The position numbers and the translations under genes were made by a program. 64,000 nt of DNA, from positions 107,470 through 171,469 of the forward strand of contig VXWI01000036.1 of assembly GCA_009835985.1 (NCBI GenBank), written 5' to 3'. The notes below the pieces were generated by a model that saw only the letters and a list, made by a program, of their open reading frames with translations, was not told the origin of the DNA and ran no database searches. Source of the DNA: Acidobacteriota bacterium. Its GTDB lineage: Bacteria > Acidobacteriota > Vicinamibacteria > Marinacidobacterales > Marinacidobacteraceae. Positions 8,671 to 17,597 of this stretch are shown here, one piece after another. Numbering within the stretch: the first letter of the stretch is position 1; the number at the start of each line of letters is the position of its first letter.

Positions 8671-9438
8671 TCACCCGATGTTTCGGATTGTAGCGGGCGA
8701 CCCGGCTGGACTGGCGATGCGGTCCAGGGAACGGTGCAGGGAGCGTTCGATGCGCTCGGTCAGCGGCGCGGTGTCGAAGCGGAAGGCGCGCGACACGTCC
8801 TCGCGAATGCCCGGCGCGTCCTCCACCTCGAACCAGATCGGCGGCTGGTCGTCGGCAAGGGCAAAGAAGGTGAGCATCAGGTGCGCCACCCGGAAGTTGG
8901 CGCGTTCGAAGGGTGAGATCTCGAGGAAGCGGGCAAAGAAGAGCGCCGCGCGCGGTGCGGTTTCGAGATCGCGCCCGCTGGCGCCCGAGACCCACTCCAG
9001 GAGGTTGCCGAGCCGGAGCGCCACGGTCTGCGGCGGCGAGAGACCGGCTCCCTGAAACTGCGGTTCGATCTGTTGGGTGCGGAAGGGGCTTGCTCCGGCG
9101 AGGCCGGCGGAGACGGCGTGCAGCTCACCGATCAGCTCCTCGGTGGGGTCGCGTTCGGCGGCAGCGTTTCCGATGAGCCCGAGGGCCCCGAGGGCCGGAC
9201 CGAACGCGGGGGTTGGCGCACCCCGGCGCGCCGCCTGAATCTCCGGTTCGGTCAGGGCCGTCCCGGTCAGCTGCAGCGTCGCGCGGGCCGCCTCCACCAC
9301 CAGCTCCCCCCGGCCGGAACGCCACCGTTCGCTGCCGGTCTGCGCCCGGACCCGGTCGCGCCGCGCGCGGATTTCCTGTCCGGGCCCCTGGGGACGCGGC
9401 GCCCCCGTGCCCGGGTGAAGCGGCAGGGTCTCGCTCAT
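8671..9438 (-). CDS. Fic-like protein with degenerate active-site motif
   Basis: A 255-residue protein. Residues about 137-195 read like the core of a Fic/DOC domain: RLGNLLEWVSGASGRDLETAPRAALFFARFLEIS, then SPFERANFR (175-183), then VAHLMLTFFAL and PPIWFEVED. In active Fic enzymes the motif is HPFx[D/E]GNGRxxR. Here the catalytic His is Ser175 and GNGR is replaced by ANFR, so AMP transfer is not expected. The N-terminal 45 residues are Pro/Arg-rich and probably disordered. It is the first gene of the operon with the membrane protein and the DCC gene. Identification rests on the local match and spacing; it could also be an unrelated helical protein. Confidence 0.5.
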   Translation of the reverse strand: MSETLPLHPGTGAPRPQGPGQEIRARRDRVRAQTGSERWRSGRGELVVEAARATLQLTGTALTEPEIQAARRGAPTPAFGPALGALGLIGNAAAERDPTEELIGELHAVSAGLAGASPFRTQQIEPQFQGAGLSPPQTVALRLGNLLEWVSGASGRDLETAPRAALFFARFLEISPFERANFRVAHLMLTFFALADDQPPIWFEVEDAPGIREDVSRAFRFDTAPLTERIERSLHRSLDRIASPAGSPATIRNIG

Positions 9439-9551
9439 TCGGCGAAGTTTAGGAGTCCGTCCCGGGTTTGTCGCGTGTCCTGGCGTGCCGCCGCGGGCCG
9501 GCCGGAGGTCGGCGTGCCGCGCCGGCAGGCGGCGTCCGCGGCGCCAGAGCC

Positions 9552-9557
9552 TAGAAT
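9552..9557 (+). promoter_or_regulatory. Candidate -10 box (TAGAAT) for leaderless hisF transcript
   Basis: TAGAAT ends 6 bases before the GTG start of hisF at 9564, and no ribosome-binding site lies between. Transcription would begin at or beside the start codon. The 125-base gap 9439-9563 between the divergent Fic-like gene and hisF otherwise holds only GC-rich inverted repeats. Confidence 0.45.
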
Positions 9558-9563
9558 CGTTCC

Positions 9564-10367
9564 GTGCTCGCCCGCCGGATCATTCCCTGTCTCGATGTGA
9601 AGAACGGCCGGGTGGTCAAGGGCGTGCGCTTCCAGAACCTCACCGACGAGGGGGATCCGGTGGAATGCGCCGTGGCGTATGGCGCCGCCGAAGCGGACGA
9701 GTTGTGTCTCCTCGACATCACCGCCACCTGGGAGGCGCGCGGGACCGCGTTGAACACCGTCGGGCGCGTCGCGGAAGCGCTCACCATTCCCTTCACGGTC
9801 GGAGGCGGGGTGCGCTCGGTCGCCGACATGGACAACCTGCTCCGGGCCGGCGCCGACAAGGTCTCCCTGAACAGCGCCGCGGTCGCGCGGCCGGAACTCC
9901 TCGCCGAGTGCAGCCGCCGGTTCGGGTCCCAGTGCCTGGTGCTCGCGGTGGATGCCCGCCGCACCCCGGGAGGCGGGTTCGAGGTGGTGGTGGCGGGAGG
10001 ACGGATCCCCACCGGACGGGACGCCATCGAATGGCTTCGGCGCGGCGAGGATCTCGGCGCCGGGGAGATCCTTCTTACCAGCATGGACCGGGACGGAACA
10101 ACGGACGGCTATGACCTCGAGCAACTCCAGGAAGCGACCGAGGCCGTCTCCGTGCCGGTGATCGCCTCCGGCGGCGCCGGTCACCCCTCGCACCTGGCCG
10201 AGGTCTTCGAAACGACCGGCGCGAGCGCGGCGCTCGCCGCGTCCATCTTCCATCGCGGCGTTCACCCGGTTGCCGAGGTGAAGCGTTTCCTCGCCCGGCG
10301 GGGGATCCCGATCCGTCCGCCGGAAAGCGACTTCTTCACCGTTCCCGAACCCACTGTCGCTCAATGA
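9564..10367 (+). CDS. hisF: Imidazole glycerol phosphate synthase subunit HisF
   Basis: The cyclase half of IGP synthase. With ammonia passed from HisH it converts PRFAR to imidazole glycerol phosphate and AICAR (histidine synthesis, cytoplasm). The 267-residue TIM barrel begins [22 protein letters not shown], with catalytic Asp11 visible. Phosphate-binding motifs follow at [34 protein letters not shown] (second catalytic Asp) and [13 protein letters not shown]. The start is GTG at 9564, directly behind a TAGAAT box. hisIE overlaps its stop by ATGA. Its partner HisH is encoded on the other strand at 11818-12441. Confidence 0.95.
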   Translation: MLARRIIPCLDVKNGRVVKGVRFQNLTDEGDPVECAVAYGAAEADELCLLDITATWEARGTALNTVGRVAEALTIPFTVGGGVRSVADMDNLLRAGADKVSLNSAAVARPELLAECSRRFGSQCLVLAVDARRTPGGGFEVVVAGGRIPTGRDAIEWLRRGEDLGAGEILLTSMDRDGTTDGYDLEQLQEATEAVSVPVIASGGAGHPSHLAEVFETTGASAALAASIFHRGVHPVAEVKRFLARRGIPIRPPESDFFTVPEPTVAQ

Positions 10368-11026
10368 AACCGAAGGTCAAGTGGAACGAAGCCGGCCTCG
10401 TTCCGGCGGTGGTCCAGGACGCGATGAGCGGCCGCATCCTCATGCTCGCCTGGATGAACGCGGAGGCCCTGACCCGGACGATCGAGAGCGGGCGGGTTCA
10501 TTTCTGGTCGAGGAGCCGCCGGACCCTCTGGAGGAAGGGCGAGACTTCGGGCAACGAACTCCATCTCCGCTCCCTGACCGCCGACTGTGACGGCGACGCC
10601 CTCCTGGTGCAGGCGGACCCCGCCGGTCCGAGCTGTCACACGGGCCGGACATCGTGCTTCTTCGAGCCGGTGGCGGAGGGAGGCGAAGCTCCGGAATCCG
10701 CGTCCGCTCTCGAACTTGGCCCCGCGCTCGGCGCGCTGACCCGGATTGTCCGGGAACGCGCGGTGAGTCGTCCCGAGGGCTCCTACACGGCGGCCCTGCT
10801 CACGGCGGGCACCCCTCGGATCGCCCAGAAGGTGGGCGAGGAAGCCGTCGAGGTGTCGCTCGCCGCGGTCTCCGGGTCAGCCGGCGAGGTCGTGAACGAG
10901 TCCGTGGATCTCCTCTACCACCTGCTCGTCCTGCTCGAGGCGCTTGGAATCGACGGGCGGGAGGTGGCGGCGGAGATCACCCGCCGGTTCCCCGCCCAGG
11001 GTTCCTCAGCGGACCGAGACCCCTAA
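10364..11026 (+). CDS. hisIE: Bifunctional phosphoribosyl-AMP cyclohydrolase / phosphoribosyl-ATP pyrophosphatase HisIE
   Basis: Carries out steps 2 and 3 of histidine synthesis on the PR-ATP made by HisG. The N-terminal HisI domain (about 1-110) shows [29 protein letters not shown], the zinc/magnesium stretch [10 protein letters not shown] and [12 protein letters not shown]. The HisE domain (about 120-215) shows [24 protein letters not shown] and [15 protein letters not shown]. The start ATG 10364 overlaps the hisF stop (ATGA), so translation is probably coupled. It converges with hisA, the two stop codons overlapping within 11023-11026. Confidence 0.95.
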   Translation: MKPKVKWNEAGLVPAVVQDAMSGRILMLAWMNAEALTRTIESGRVHFWSRSRRTLWRKGETSGNELHLRSLTADCDGDALLVQADPAGPSCHTGRTSCFFEPVAEGGEAPESASALELGPALGALTRIVRERAVSRPEGSYTAALLTAGTPRIAQKVGEEAVEVSLAAVSGSAGEVVNESVDLLYHLLVLLEALGIDGREVAAEITRRFPAQGSSADRDP

Positions 11027-11814
11027 CGGAGCGCCCGCCGGGCCTCGGGAAGCGTGAAACGCCCCTCGTAGAGCGCCCGCCCCAGAATGACGCCCGCGAG
11101 GCGGCCCGTCACGGGACGGGCGCCGAGCGCGAGTTCATGCTCCCGGGCTGCGGTGCGCACCGCCCGCAGATGCGAGAGCGCCCCGACGCCGCCCGCCACC
11201 ACCGTCGGCAGTCCGGAAGCGGCGGCCACGCGCAGCGCGGCCTCCGCATCCGGCCCGTCCATGGTGCCGTCGCGCTCGACGCTCGTGTACACGATGGCGG
11301 ACGCCCCGCACTCGCCCCAGTGGCGCGCCGCGGCTTCCGGCGTCATCCCCGCCCGGGCGGCGCCGCTGGCGGCCGGTTCGACCCAGCCCCGCGTCTGCAG
11401 CCGGCCGCCACGGACGTCGAGCGCTACCGCGACCCCCGCCCCGTCCATCCGGATCGCCTCCTCCACCACCCGCGGGGCCTCGACGGCGACGGTTCCGAAC
11501 ACGACCCGGGCGGCGCCCGCTTCCCGGAGCGCCGCGTAGGACTCCACCGTCCGGACGCCACCCGCGACCTGTACCTTGAGCGGCGACTCTTGCAGAAGCC
11601 GCAGGATCGCATCGCGGTTGCCGCCGTCCCCGAAGGCGGCGTCGAGGTCCACCACGTGCAGCCAGCGCGCTCCGGCGGCGGCGAAACCGCTCGCGGTCCG
11701 GAGCGGATCGTCGCCGTACACCGTCTCGCGCTCCCGCAACCCCCGGAGCAGGCGCACGACCCGCCCGCCGGAGAGGTCCACCGCGGGAACGGGCTCGAGC
11801 GCTCCGGAGGACAC
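11023..11814 (-). CDS. hisA: Phosphoribosylformimino-5-aminoimidazole carboxamide ribotide isomerase HisA
   Basis: Converts ProFAR to PRFAR, the substrate of HisFH. The 263-residue (beta/alpha)8 barrel has [16 protein letters not shown] (catalytic Asp near residue 12), [39 protein letters not shown] and [15 protein letters not shown] (second Asp), then [14 protein letters not shown]. Starts with GTG 11814, 3 bases after the hisH stop, as last gene of the minus-strand his operon. It converges with hisIE with a 4-base overlap. Confidence 0.94.
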   Translation of the reverse strand: MSSGALEPVPAVDLSGGRVVRLLRGLRERETVYGDDPLRTASGFAAAGARWLHVVDLDAAFGDGGNRDAILRLLQESPLKVQVAGGVRTVESYAALREAGAARVVFGTVAVEAPRVVEEAIRMDGAGVAVALDVRGGRLQTRGWVEPAASGAARAGMTPEAAARHWGECGASAIVYTSVERDGTMDGPDAEAALRVAAASGLPTVVAGGVGALSHLRAVRTAAREHELALGARPVTGRLAGVILGRALYEGRFTLPEARRALR

Positions 11815-11817
11815 GGC

Positions 11818-12441
11818 TCAGCGCTCTTCCCCGCCGAGCGCCAGAAAGTTGGAGAGCACCCGGGCGCCGAGGCGACCGCTCTTCTCGGGGTGGAACTGAA
11901 TCCCGGAAACACGGCCGTTCCCCGCCGCCGACGCGAATCGGACTCCGTACTCGGTAGTGGCCAGCCAGTGGCGCCCCTCGGCGGGGTCCGCGTAGAACGA
12001 GTGGAGGAAATAGGCGTAGCCGCCGTCGGGGATGCCGCGAAACAGGGGAGCCCCACCGAACTCCTCCAGTTGGTTCCAGCCGATGTGCGGCACGCGGAGC
12101 CGGCCGCCGAAACGGCGGACGCGTCCCGGCAAAAGGCCGAGCCCGCGAACTCCGGGCGCTTCATCGCTTCCGGTGAAGAGCATCTGCAGGCCGACGCAGA
12201 TTCCGAGCAGCCAGGCTCCGGAACCGATTGCGCTTTCCAGGGGCGCTTCGAGCCCGCGCTCCCGGAATGCCCGCATCGCTTCGCCGAAATGCCCGTCCCC
12301 TGGCAGGACCAGGCGCTTCGCGGTGGCAATGCGCGCGGGATCGGAGGTGAGGACCACTTCAGCCCCCTGCCTCCGGAGGGCGCGGACCACACTGGCGAGG
12401 TTCCCGGCGCCGTGGTCCACCACGACTGCTGCGGCGGCCAC
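11818..12441 (-). CDS. hisH: Imidazole glycerol phosphate synthase glutaminase subunit HisH
   Basis: A class I glutamine amidotransferase that supplies ammonia to HisF. In its 207 residues the nucleophile is Cys82 within GICVGLQMLFTGS, the oxyanion motif is LPGDGHFGEAM, and the His-Glu pair lies in GIQFHPEKSG near the C-terminus. The start ATG 12441 lies 6 bases after the hisB stop. Length and motifs are complete. It is on the opposite strand from hisF, so the two halves of the complex come from different transcripts. Confidence 0.94.
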   Translation of the reverse strand: MAAAAVVVDHGAGNLASVVRALRRQGAEVVLTSDPARIATAKRLVLPGDGHFGEAMRAFRERGLEAPLESAIGSGAWLLGICVGLQMLFTGSDEAPGVRGLGLLPGRVRRFGGRLRVPHIGWNQLEEFGGAPLFRGIPDGGYAYFLHSFYADPAEGRHWLATTEYGVRFASAAGNGRVSGIQFHPEKSGRLGARVLSNFLALGGEER

Positions 12442-12447
12442 GGGTTG

Positions 12448-13071
12448 TCAGTCGGAAAGAGTGCCCTTGGTCGAGGGGACGGCGCCGCTCACGACCTCCT
12501 TCGCCTCGGCGAAAGCACGGGCAAAAGCCTTGAAGACCGTTTCAGCCACGTGATGGGCATTCCGGCCGGTGAGCCCGTCCACATGCACCGTGAGCCGCCC
12601 CCGGTCGGTGAGGGCCCGGAAGAAGTCCTCGAAGAGCTCGGTGGGCGTCTCGCCGACCCGTTCGGCGAGGAACGCCACCCGCCAGCCCAGGAACGGCCGC
12701 CCGCAGAGATCCACCACCACCCGCGAGAGCGCTTCGTCCAGGGGTACGTGGGCGGCGCCGAACCGGCGGACTCCCTTGAGATCGCCGAGCGCGTCGGCGA
12801 GGCACTCGCCCAGGGTCAGGCCCACGTCCTCCATGGTGTGGTGGGCGTCCACGTGCAGGTCGCCCTCGGCCTCCACGGTCAGCGAGATCCCGGAATGGCG
12901 CGCAAACGCCTCGAGCATGTGATCGAAGAAGCCGATACCCGTGGAGATCTCCGCCGACGGCTCCGCCGGATCGAGGTCGAGGGCGACCCGGACCCGCGTC
13001 TCCCGCGTCTCCCGGAGACGGGCGGCCTGCCGGCGCCGCGCGGGATCGCCCGCCGGGGCGGAAACGCTCAC
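12448..13071 (-). CDS. hisB: Imidazoleglycerol-phosphate dehydratase HisB
   Basis: Dehydrates IGP to imidazole acetol phosphate. At 207 residues it is the monofunctional dehydratase without the phosphatase domain of enteric HisB. The two metal-binding His-rich repeats are visible as GIGFFDHMLEAFARHSG and DVDAHHTMEDVG, and again as LCGRPFLGW...NAHHVAETVFKAFARA. Starts at GTG 13071, overlapping the hisC stop (GTGA). A separate histidinol-phosphatase is needed and is not in this window. Confidence 0.94.
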   Translation of the reverse strand: MSVSAPAGDPARRRQAARLRETRETRVRVALDLDPAEPSAEISTGIGFFDHMLEAFARHSGISLTVEAEGDLHVDAHHTMEDVGLTLGECLADALGDLKGVRRFGAAHVPLDEALSRVVVDLCGRPFLGWRVAFLAERVGETPTELFEDFFRALTDRGRLTVHVDGLTGRNAHHVAETVFKAFARAFAEAKEVVSGAVPSTKGTLSD

Positions 13072-14195
13072 GCGACCGGAGACTCCGGCATTCCCGCGAT
13101 CTGGAGTTCCGAGGCCTCGACCGGAGAAGACAGCGCATCGGCGAGCGCGTCCAGGAAGACCACGTTCTCTTCGGGGGTCCCGACGGTCACGCGGAGCGTT
13201 CCCTGGAGCAACGGATGGCGGGAGAAGTCGCGCAGCGCGACGCCCCGGTCGAGGAGCCGGCGCGCCAGCACCGTGCTCTCCATCGGCGTCCTGAAGAGCA
13301 GGAAGTTCGTGTGCGACGGCCAGACGGAGACGTCCGGCACGGCGGCGAGCCGCGCCGCCAGCGACTCCCGCTCAGCGGTGATCCTGGCGGTCATTTCGAG
13401 CAGCGCGTCCCGCTGCCTCATGACCGCGGCGGCCGCCCGGCAGGTGTACACCCCGACGGGAAACGGCGGCTGCGCGCGGCGGAAGCCCGAGATCGCCTCG
13501 GGGACGCCGAGGAGGTAGCCGAGGCGGGCTCCGGCCATGGCCATCGCCTTCGAGAAGGTCCGGAGCAGGATGACGTTTCCGAATTCATCCAGCAGCGGCC
13601 GGGCGGTCTGCCCGCTGAACTCGTGGTACGCCTCGTCGACCAACAGGAAGCCCGGCGCTGCCGCGGCCAGTTCGCGAAGCGCGCCGAGCGGCAGCAACTG
13701 CCCCGTCGGGTTGTGCGGATTCGTGATGAAGACGAGCGAGGGCCGCTCGGCCTCGATCCGCCGCAGGAACTCCGGGACGTCGTAGGAGAGATCGCCGCAG
13801 AGCGACACCGGAGACGGTTCGCCGCCTGCGAGCCGGACCGCCCAGGGATACATGGAGAAACCCGGAGACGGATAGAGCGCGCGCCGTCCGGCGCCGGTGG
13901 TGGCGAGCCCGGTCAACGCGAGCATGTCGTCCCCACCGTTGCCGAAGGCCACGCCGTCGGGAGTCCAGCCGGCGAGACGGGCGATGGCCTCGCGCACGGC
14001 CGGATAGCCTCGATCCGGATAGGGCCTGGCATCGGTGCCCGCGATCGCGTCCGCCATCGCGCCGAGGACGCCTTCGGGCAGCGGCCAGCGGCTCTCGTTC
14101 CAGTCGAGGTAGATCGGGACATCCGGACGCGAGCCGATGTCGGGGGCGAGCTCGAGCACTTCGGGTCGGATCGCGTCCAGCGGAACGGGTTTCAT
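13068..14195 (-). CDS. hisC: Histidinol-phosphate aminotransferase HisC
   Basis: A PLP-dependent fold type I aminotransferase that makes histidinol phosphate from imidazole acetol phosphate and glutamate. In 375 residues: NESRWPLPEG near the N-terminus, the cofactor loop FGNGGDDMLALTG, FITNPHNPTGQ, LVDEAYHEF (PLP Asp/Tyr) and the Schiff-base Lys in LRTFSKAMAMAGARLGY. ATG 14195 (MKPVPLDAIRPEV) is chosen over an upstream in-frame ATG at 14252, because that one lies inside the inserted 185-bp element. The element now separates hisC from hisD. There is no strong RBS. The stop overlaps the hisB start. Confidence 0.93.
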   Translation of the reverse strand: MKPVPLDAIRPEVLELAPDIGSRPDVPIYLDWNESRWPLPEGVLGAMADAIAGTDARPYPDRGYPAVREAIARLAGWTPDGVAFGNGGDDMLALTGLATTGAGRRALYPSPGFSMYPWAVRLAGGEPSPVSLCGDLSYDVPEFLRRIEAERPSLVFITNPHNPTGQLLPLGALRELAAAAPGFLLVDEAYHEFSGQTARPLLDEFGNVILLRTFSKAMAMAGARLGYLLGVPEAISGFRRAQPPFPVGVYTCRAAAAVMRQRDALLEMTARITAERESLAARLAAVPDVSVWPSHTNFLLFRTPMESTVLARRLLDRGVALRDFSRHPLLQGTLRVTVGTPEENVVFLDALADALSSPVEASELQIAGMPESPVA

Positions 14196-14221
14196 GCGGG
14201 CAATGTAACGAAACCTGGGTT

Positions 14222-14406
14222 TAGCTGCCTGTGGATGAAGTGACGGGAGCACCGAGAACGGCGAGGCGCCCGGCTGACAAGGCGCGTGAGGGAGGAATAC
14301 CGGGCGTATTCCGACCGAAACGCAACGATGAGGGCCGCAACGCGGCCCGGTTCAGACGGGATGCATCGCCGTTCGAATGCCGCGTGACTTTGTCCACAGG
14401 CTGCTA
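14222..14406. mobile_element. 185-bp structured MITE-like element, copy 1 (between hisD and hisC)
   Basis: Bounded by 13-bp inverted ends: TAGCTGCCTGTGG at 14222-14234 and CCACAGGCTGCTA at 14394-14406 (one mismatch). A second copy of exactly the same length, differing at about 16 sites by hand count, lies at 25440-25624. Internal perfect stems: 9 bp (14256-14264 with 14366-14374), 7 bp GGAATAC/GTATTCC (14294-14312), 7 bp GGGCCGC/GCGGCCC (14332-14348) and a 5-bp GCGCC/GGCGC (14266-14270, 14281-14285). Between the copies, stems B and C are unchanged while their loops differ. It encodes no protein. Ends in TA on both sides, consistent with a TA target duplication. The right end provides the TAG stop of hisD. 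Confidence 0.8.
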
Positions 14407-15783
14407 ACCCCGTTCAGGAGGGGGCGCGGGAACACCGGAAACACTGGTCTTCCCGGGTCCCGCCGCTTCAAAGCGAATGGCGACCGACCGGGCGTGGGCC
14501 TCGAATCCCTCGATGCGGGCAAAGCGCTCGAAGTCCCCCCGGAGCGCCGCGAGGGTCCGCTCGCCGTAACGGAGGACGCTCTGCCGCTTGAGGAAGTCGC
14601 CGACCGAGAGCGGCGAGGCGAAGCGGGCGGCCCCGCCGGTCGGCAGGACGTGGTTGGGACCCGCCCCGTAGTCGGAGGCGGCGACGGGCGAGTGATCGCC
14701 GAGGAGGACCGCCCCCGCGCTCGGAAAGCGGTCGGCAAGCGCCTCGGGGTCCCGCGTCATCACTTCGAGGTGCTCGGGGGCGATCTCCTCCGCGACCTCG
14801 ACGGCCTCGTTCAGATCCTCGACGACCACCACCGCCCCGTGGCGGGCGAGCGCGCGGGCGATCGTCGCGGCGTTCGGTTGCCCTTCGGCCTGCCGGACGA
14901 GCTCGGCAACCGCCGCCCGGGCGAGTTCGCGCGAGGTCGTCACGAGGATCGCCCGTTCCTCGCCGGAGCCGTGCTCGGCCTGGGCGAGAAGATCCGCCGC
15001 GATCCAGTCCGCCCGGGCGGTCGCGTCGGCGAGCACCACAACCTCGGAGGGGCCCGCGAACGCATCCGTTCCGACGAGCTGACCGAGCTGGCGCTTGGCC
15101 TCGGCGACGTACGCGTTCCCCGGACCCACGACCTTGTTCACCCGGCGGACCGAGGCCGTCCCGAACGCGAAGGCCGCAATCGCCTGGGCCCCGCCGATGC
15201 GGTACACCTCGTGGACTCCGGCCGCGAGGACCGCGGCCGCGAGGACCGGACTGCGTTCGAGCGCGCCGGGAGGAGTCGCGAGCGCAATCCGCGGAACCCC
15301 GGCGACCGCGGCCGGAACCGTGTTCATCAGCACGGTGGATGGATAGACCGCGGCCCCGCCGGGGACGTACACCCCCGCGGCGGCGATCGGGAGCGATCTC
15401 CATTCGAGACGCGAGCCGTCCCCGATGTCCATCCGGAACGAGGCCTCCCGCTGGCGGTCATGGTACGCGGCGATGCGCGCCCGGGTCCGCCGAAGGAGCG
15501 CCCGCGCTTCCGCTCCGGCGCCGCTGGCGCGCGCTTCGAGTTCCTCCCGGGACACCCGGAGCCGGGACGGATCGAAATCGGGCGCGTCGAACCGGCGCGC
15601 CAGGTCGACGAGCGCTTCGTCGCCTTCGCGCCGCACGCGCTCGAGGATGGCCGCGGTCGCCGCACGAACGTCCTCGCCGGAGCCGTTTCCCTCCGCACCG
15701 GCTCGCCGCGGGTCGGCCCGCCAGGCGGCGGCGCCCTCGAAGAGCGGGACCGCGCCGGGGGGGCCGGGGTCGCCGCTGCTCAT
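14404..15783 (-). CDS. hisD: Histidinol dehydrogenase HisD
   Basis: The zinc/NAD enzyme for the last two oxidation steps from histidinol to histidine. In 459 residues: VPGGAAVYPSTVLMNT, GVHEVYRIGGAQAIAAFAFGT, KVVGPGNAYVAEAKRQ, AGPSEVVVLAD, DLLAQAEHGSGE, EIAPEHLEVM (catalytic Glu-His) and NHVLPTGGAARFASPLSV. The start ATG 15783 overlaps the hisG stop (ATGA), so it is preferred to the longer frame beginning at 15819. The last codon is TAG made by the terminal TA-G of the inserted element. The original stop was probably TAA, since the sequence just past the element begins with A. Confidence 0.94.
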   Translation of the reverse strand: MSSGDPGPPGAVPLFEGAAAWRADPRRAGAEGNGSGEDVRAATAAILERVRREGDEALVDLARRFDAPDFDPSRLRVSREELEARASGAGAEARALLRRTRARIAAYHDRQREASFRMDIGDGSRLEWRSLPIAAAGVYVPGGAAVYPSTVLMNTVPAAVAGVPRIALATPPGALERSPVLAAAVLAAGVHEVYRIGGAQAIAAFAFGTASVRRVNKVVGPGNAYVAEAKRQLGQLVGTDAFAGPSEVVVLADATARADWIAADLLAQAEHGSGEERAILVTTSRELARAAVAELVRQAEGQPNAATIARALARHGAVVVVEDLNEAVEVAEEIAPEHLEVMTRDPEALADRFPSAGAVLLGDHSPVAASDYGAGPNHVLPTGGAARFASPLSVGDFLKRQSVLRYGERTLAALRGDFERFARIEGFEAHARSVAIRFEAAGPGKTSVSGVPAPPPERG

Positions 15784-16403
15784 CCTTCCTCCGTGGCGGC
15801 TTCGAGACGCCGGAGCCACGCCTGGAGCTCCGCTGGGCGAAGCCGGAAGGAGGCGCGATTCACCACCACGCGCGCGGTGCTCTCGAAGAGCGTCTCCTCC
15901 TCGACCAGGCCGTTGTCCCGGAGGGTCGCGCCGGTCTCGACCAGGTCCACCACGGCGTCGGCGAGATCCATCGCGGGCGCCAGTTCGATGGCGCCGGACA
16001 ACCGGATCAACTCGAGGGGCACGCCACGCGCACCGAAGTGGCGGGCCGTCACCGACGGGTACTTCGTCGCCAGCCGCAGCGGCGGCTCGGGCAGCGGCCG
16101 GGCCGCCCGTCGGGCCACCACCATCCGGCAGCGCCCCACCCCGAGGTCCAGCGGCTCGTAGATGTGCGCGGGCTGCTCTTCCAGGATGTCGCGGCCGACC
16201 ACCCCGAAGTCAGCGACCCCGTGCTCGACGTAGATGGGGACGTCGCGGTCCTTCGCGAACAACACCTCCATCCCGTTGTCCCGGAGGCGCAGGCGGCGGT
16301 CGGCGCTCCCCTCGGGCAGGGGGACGCCGGCGCGTCCCAGCAGCCCGGTCACCGCCCGCAGTAGCCGCCCCGTGGGCAGGGCGGCGACGAGCGGGGGGTC
16401 CAT
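15780..16403 (-). CDS. hisG: ATP phosphoribosyltransferase catalytic subunit HisG, short form
   Basis: First step of histidine synthesis: ATP plus PRPP to PR-ATP. At 207 residues it is the short form that lacks the C-terminal regulatory domain and works with HisZ, encoded just upstream. Motifs: LPTGRLLRAVTGLLGRAGV near the start, VEHGVADFGVVGRDIL, LGVGRCRMVVA, ATKYPSVTARHFG and the PRPP loop DAVVDLVETGATLRDNGL. Start ATG 16403. An 88-base gap to hisZ and a TAGAAT box 12 bases ahead of the ATG suggest an extra promoter for hisGDCBHA. Confidence 0.94.
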   Translation of the reverse strand: MDPPLVAALPTGRLLRAVTGLLGRAGVPLPEGSADRRLRLRDNGMEVLFAKDRDVPIYVEHGVADFGVVGRDILEEQPAHIYEPLDLGVGRCRMVVARRAARPLPEPPLRLATKYPSVTARHFGARGVPLELIRLSGAIELAPAMDLADAVVDLVETGATLRDNGLVEEETLFESTARVVVNRASFRLRPAELQAWLRRLEAATEEG

Positions 16404-16415
16404 GGTGGCGCGAAG

Positions 16416-16421
16416 ATTCTA
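16416..16421 (-). promoter_or_regulatory. Candidate internal -10 box (TAGAAT) before hisG
   Basis: On the minus strand TAGAAT (16421-16416) is followed by 12 bases and then the hisG ATG at 16403. No RBS is present. It would give a transcript with almost no leader. The 88-base hisZ-hisG gap is the largest between the genes of this block apart from the inserted element. Confidence 0.35.
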
Positions 16422-16491
16422 GGATGATGCGCCGGCGGCGCCACGAACGCGCGCGTCGTGCTCGCGGCCCCCGGGACGCGGCCCGCGCCGG

Positions 16492-17592
16492 TCAGGACGA
16501 AGGTTCGAAGCGGACGGCGGAGCCGGCGGCGCGGGCGGCCCGGGCGGCCCGGAAGCGCGCCGCCAGCGCGCTCCGGGTGTCGGGTCCGCGGGCGACGGAT
16601 TCGGTCGCGCCCTCGCGGGCGTCCGACGATTCCGGCAGGATTCCGGCGATCCGGTCCACGGAGAGCGAGAACCCCACGGCGGGGCGCGGGTCGCCGAAGT
16701 TGGCGAGCAGGTCGTTGTAGCGGCCGCCTCCCCCGATCTCCTGCCCGGCGCCGGGAGCGTGCGCCTCGAAGATGAGCCCGGTGTAGTAGTCGAAGCCCCG
16801 GAGTTCGGCCAGGTCGAAACGGAACCGGTCGGCGAGTTCCAGATCCTCCAGCGCGCGGGAGATCGCGCTCAGCCGCGCAACCCCCTCCCTCGCCCCGTCG
16901 GGAAGGGGGCGTCTCCGCGCCTCCTCCAGCACTTCCCGGCCACCGAAGAACTCGAGCGCCTCGACCAGCGGACCCGCCCGCTCGCCGAGCGCCCCCCGGA
17001 TCCGGGACGGATCGCGCCGCCAGAGGCCCCGCAGCGCCTCCGCGCGCCGTTCGCTCCGATCGGGACCCTCGGGAAGCGCCTCGTCGAGCAGCCCCAGCGG
17101 GAAACCGGCGTGGCCGAGGGTGAACACGAACCCGTCCACGCCCAGGCGTTCGAGGACCTCGAAGGCCACCAGCAGGATCTCCAGATCGGCTCCGGTCCCC
17201 GCCGCGAAGTGCTCGATGCCAACCTCCCGGAACGCCGACGGGCCGAGTCCCCGGCCCGGCCGGCGGACGACCTCCCCGCGGTAGAAGAGCCGCTCGGCCT
17301 CCCGGGGCAGCCCGGTGACGGCGGCCCGCGCCGCCAGCGCGGTGAAGTCGGCGCGGAGGGCGAGCAGATCCCCGCCCTCGGTGAACCGGTAGCTGGACCG
17401 CTCCGACCAGCGTCCGCCGCCGCGGGCGAAGACCTCCGCGTGGTCGAACAGCGGCAGCAGGACCTCCTCGTAACCCCAGCCGCGAAACACCGCGGCGGCG
17501 GTCTCCTCGACCCGCCGGCGGCGGCGCGCGGCGTCCCCCACATGGGTGATCGCCCCCGCGGGGGCGCGGAGCAGAGAATCGGTGGACTTCAT
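16492..17592 (-). CDS. hisZ: ATP phosphoribosyltransferase regulatory subunit HisZ
   Basis: A paralogue of the histidyl-tRNA synthetase catalytic core. It binds short HisG and is needed for its activity and for feedback control by histidine. 366 residues from ATG 17592 (MKSTDSLLRAPAG). Class II synthetase motifs: YEEVLLPLFDHAEVFARG, RADFTALAARAA, RLFYRGEVVRRP (motif 2-like), ELRGFDYYTGLIFEAHAPG and IGGGGRYNDLLANFG (motif 3-like). The anticodon-binding domain of true HisS is absent. The Ala/Arg-rich tail after residue 330 is unusual. Begins 5 bases after the ThiF-family stop, so it is cotranscribed with that gene. Confidence 0.92.
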   Translation of the reverse strand: MKSTDSLLRAPAGAITHVGDAARRRRRVEETAAAVFRGWGYEEVLLPLFDHAEVFARGGGRWSERSSYRFTEGGDLLALRADFTALAARAAVTGLPREAERLFYRGEVVRRPGRGLGPSAFREVGIEHFAAGTGADLEILLVAFEVLERLGVDGFVFTLGHAGFPLGLLDEALPEGPDRSERRAEALRGLWRRDPSRIRGALGERAGPLVEALEFFGGREVLEEARRRPLPDGAREGVARLSAISRALEDLELADRFRFDLAELRGFDYYTGLIFEAHAPGAGQEIGGGGRYNDLLANFGDPRPAVGFSLSVDRIAGILPESSDAREGATESVARGPDTRSALAARFRAARAARAAGSAVRFEPSS

Positions 17593-17597
17593 TCGGA

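Noticed and set aside
10654-13518. A 954-codon open frame on the plus strand
   Set aside because: It runs antisense to hisA, hisH, hisB and hisC, all of which have complete catalytic motifs. The translation is Arg/Gly/Pro-rich with no domain.
14195-14252. Longer N-terminus for HisC from ATG 14252
   Set aside because: The extra codons lie in the 185-bp element and are unlike any HisC. ATG 14195 gives the normal N-terminus.
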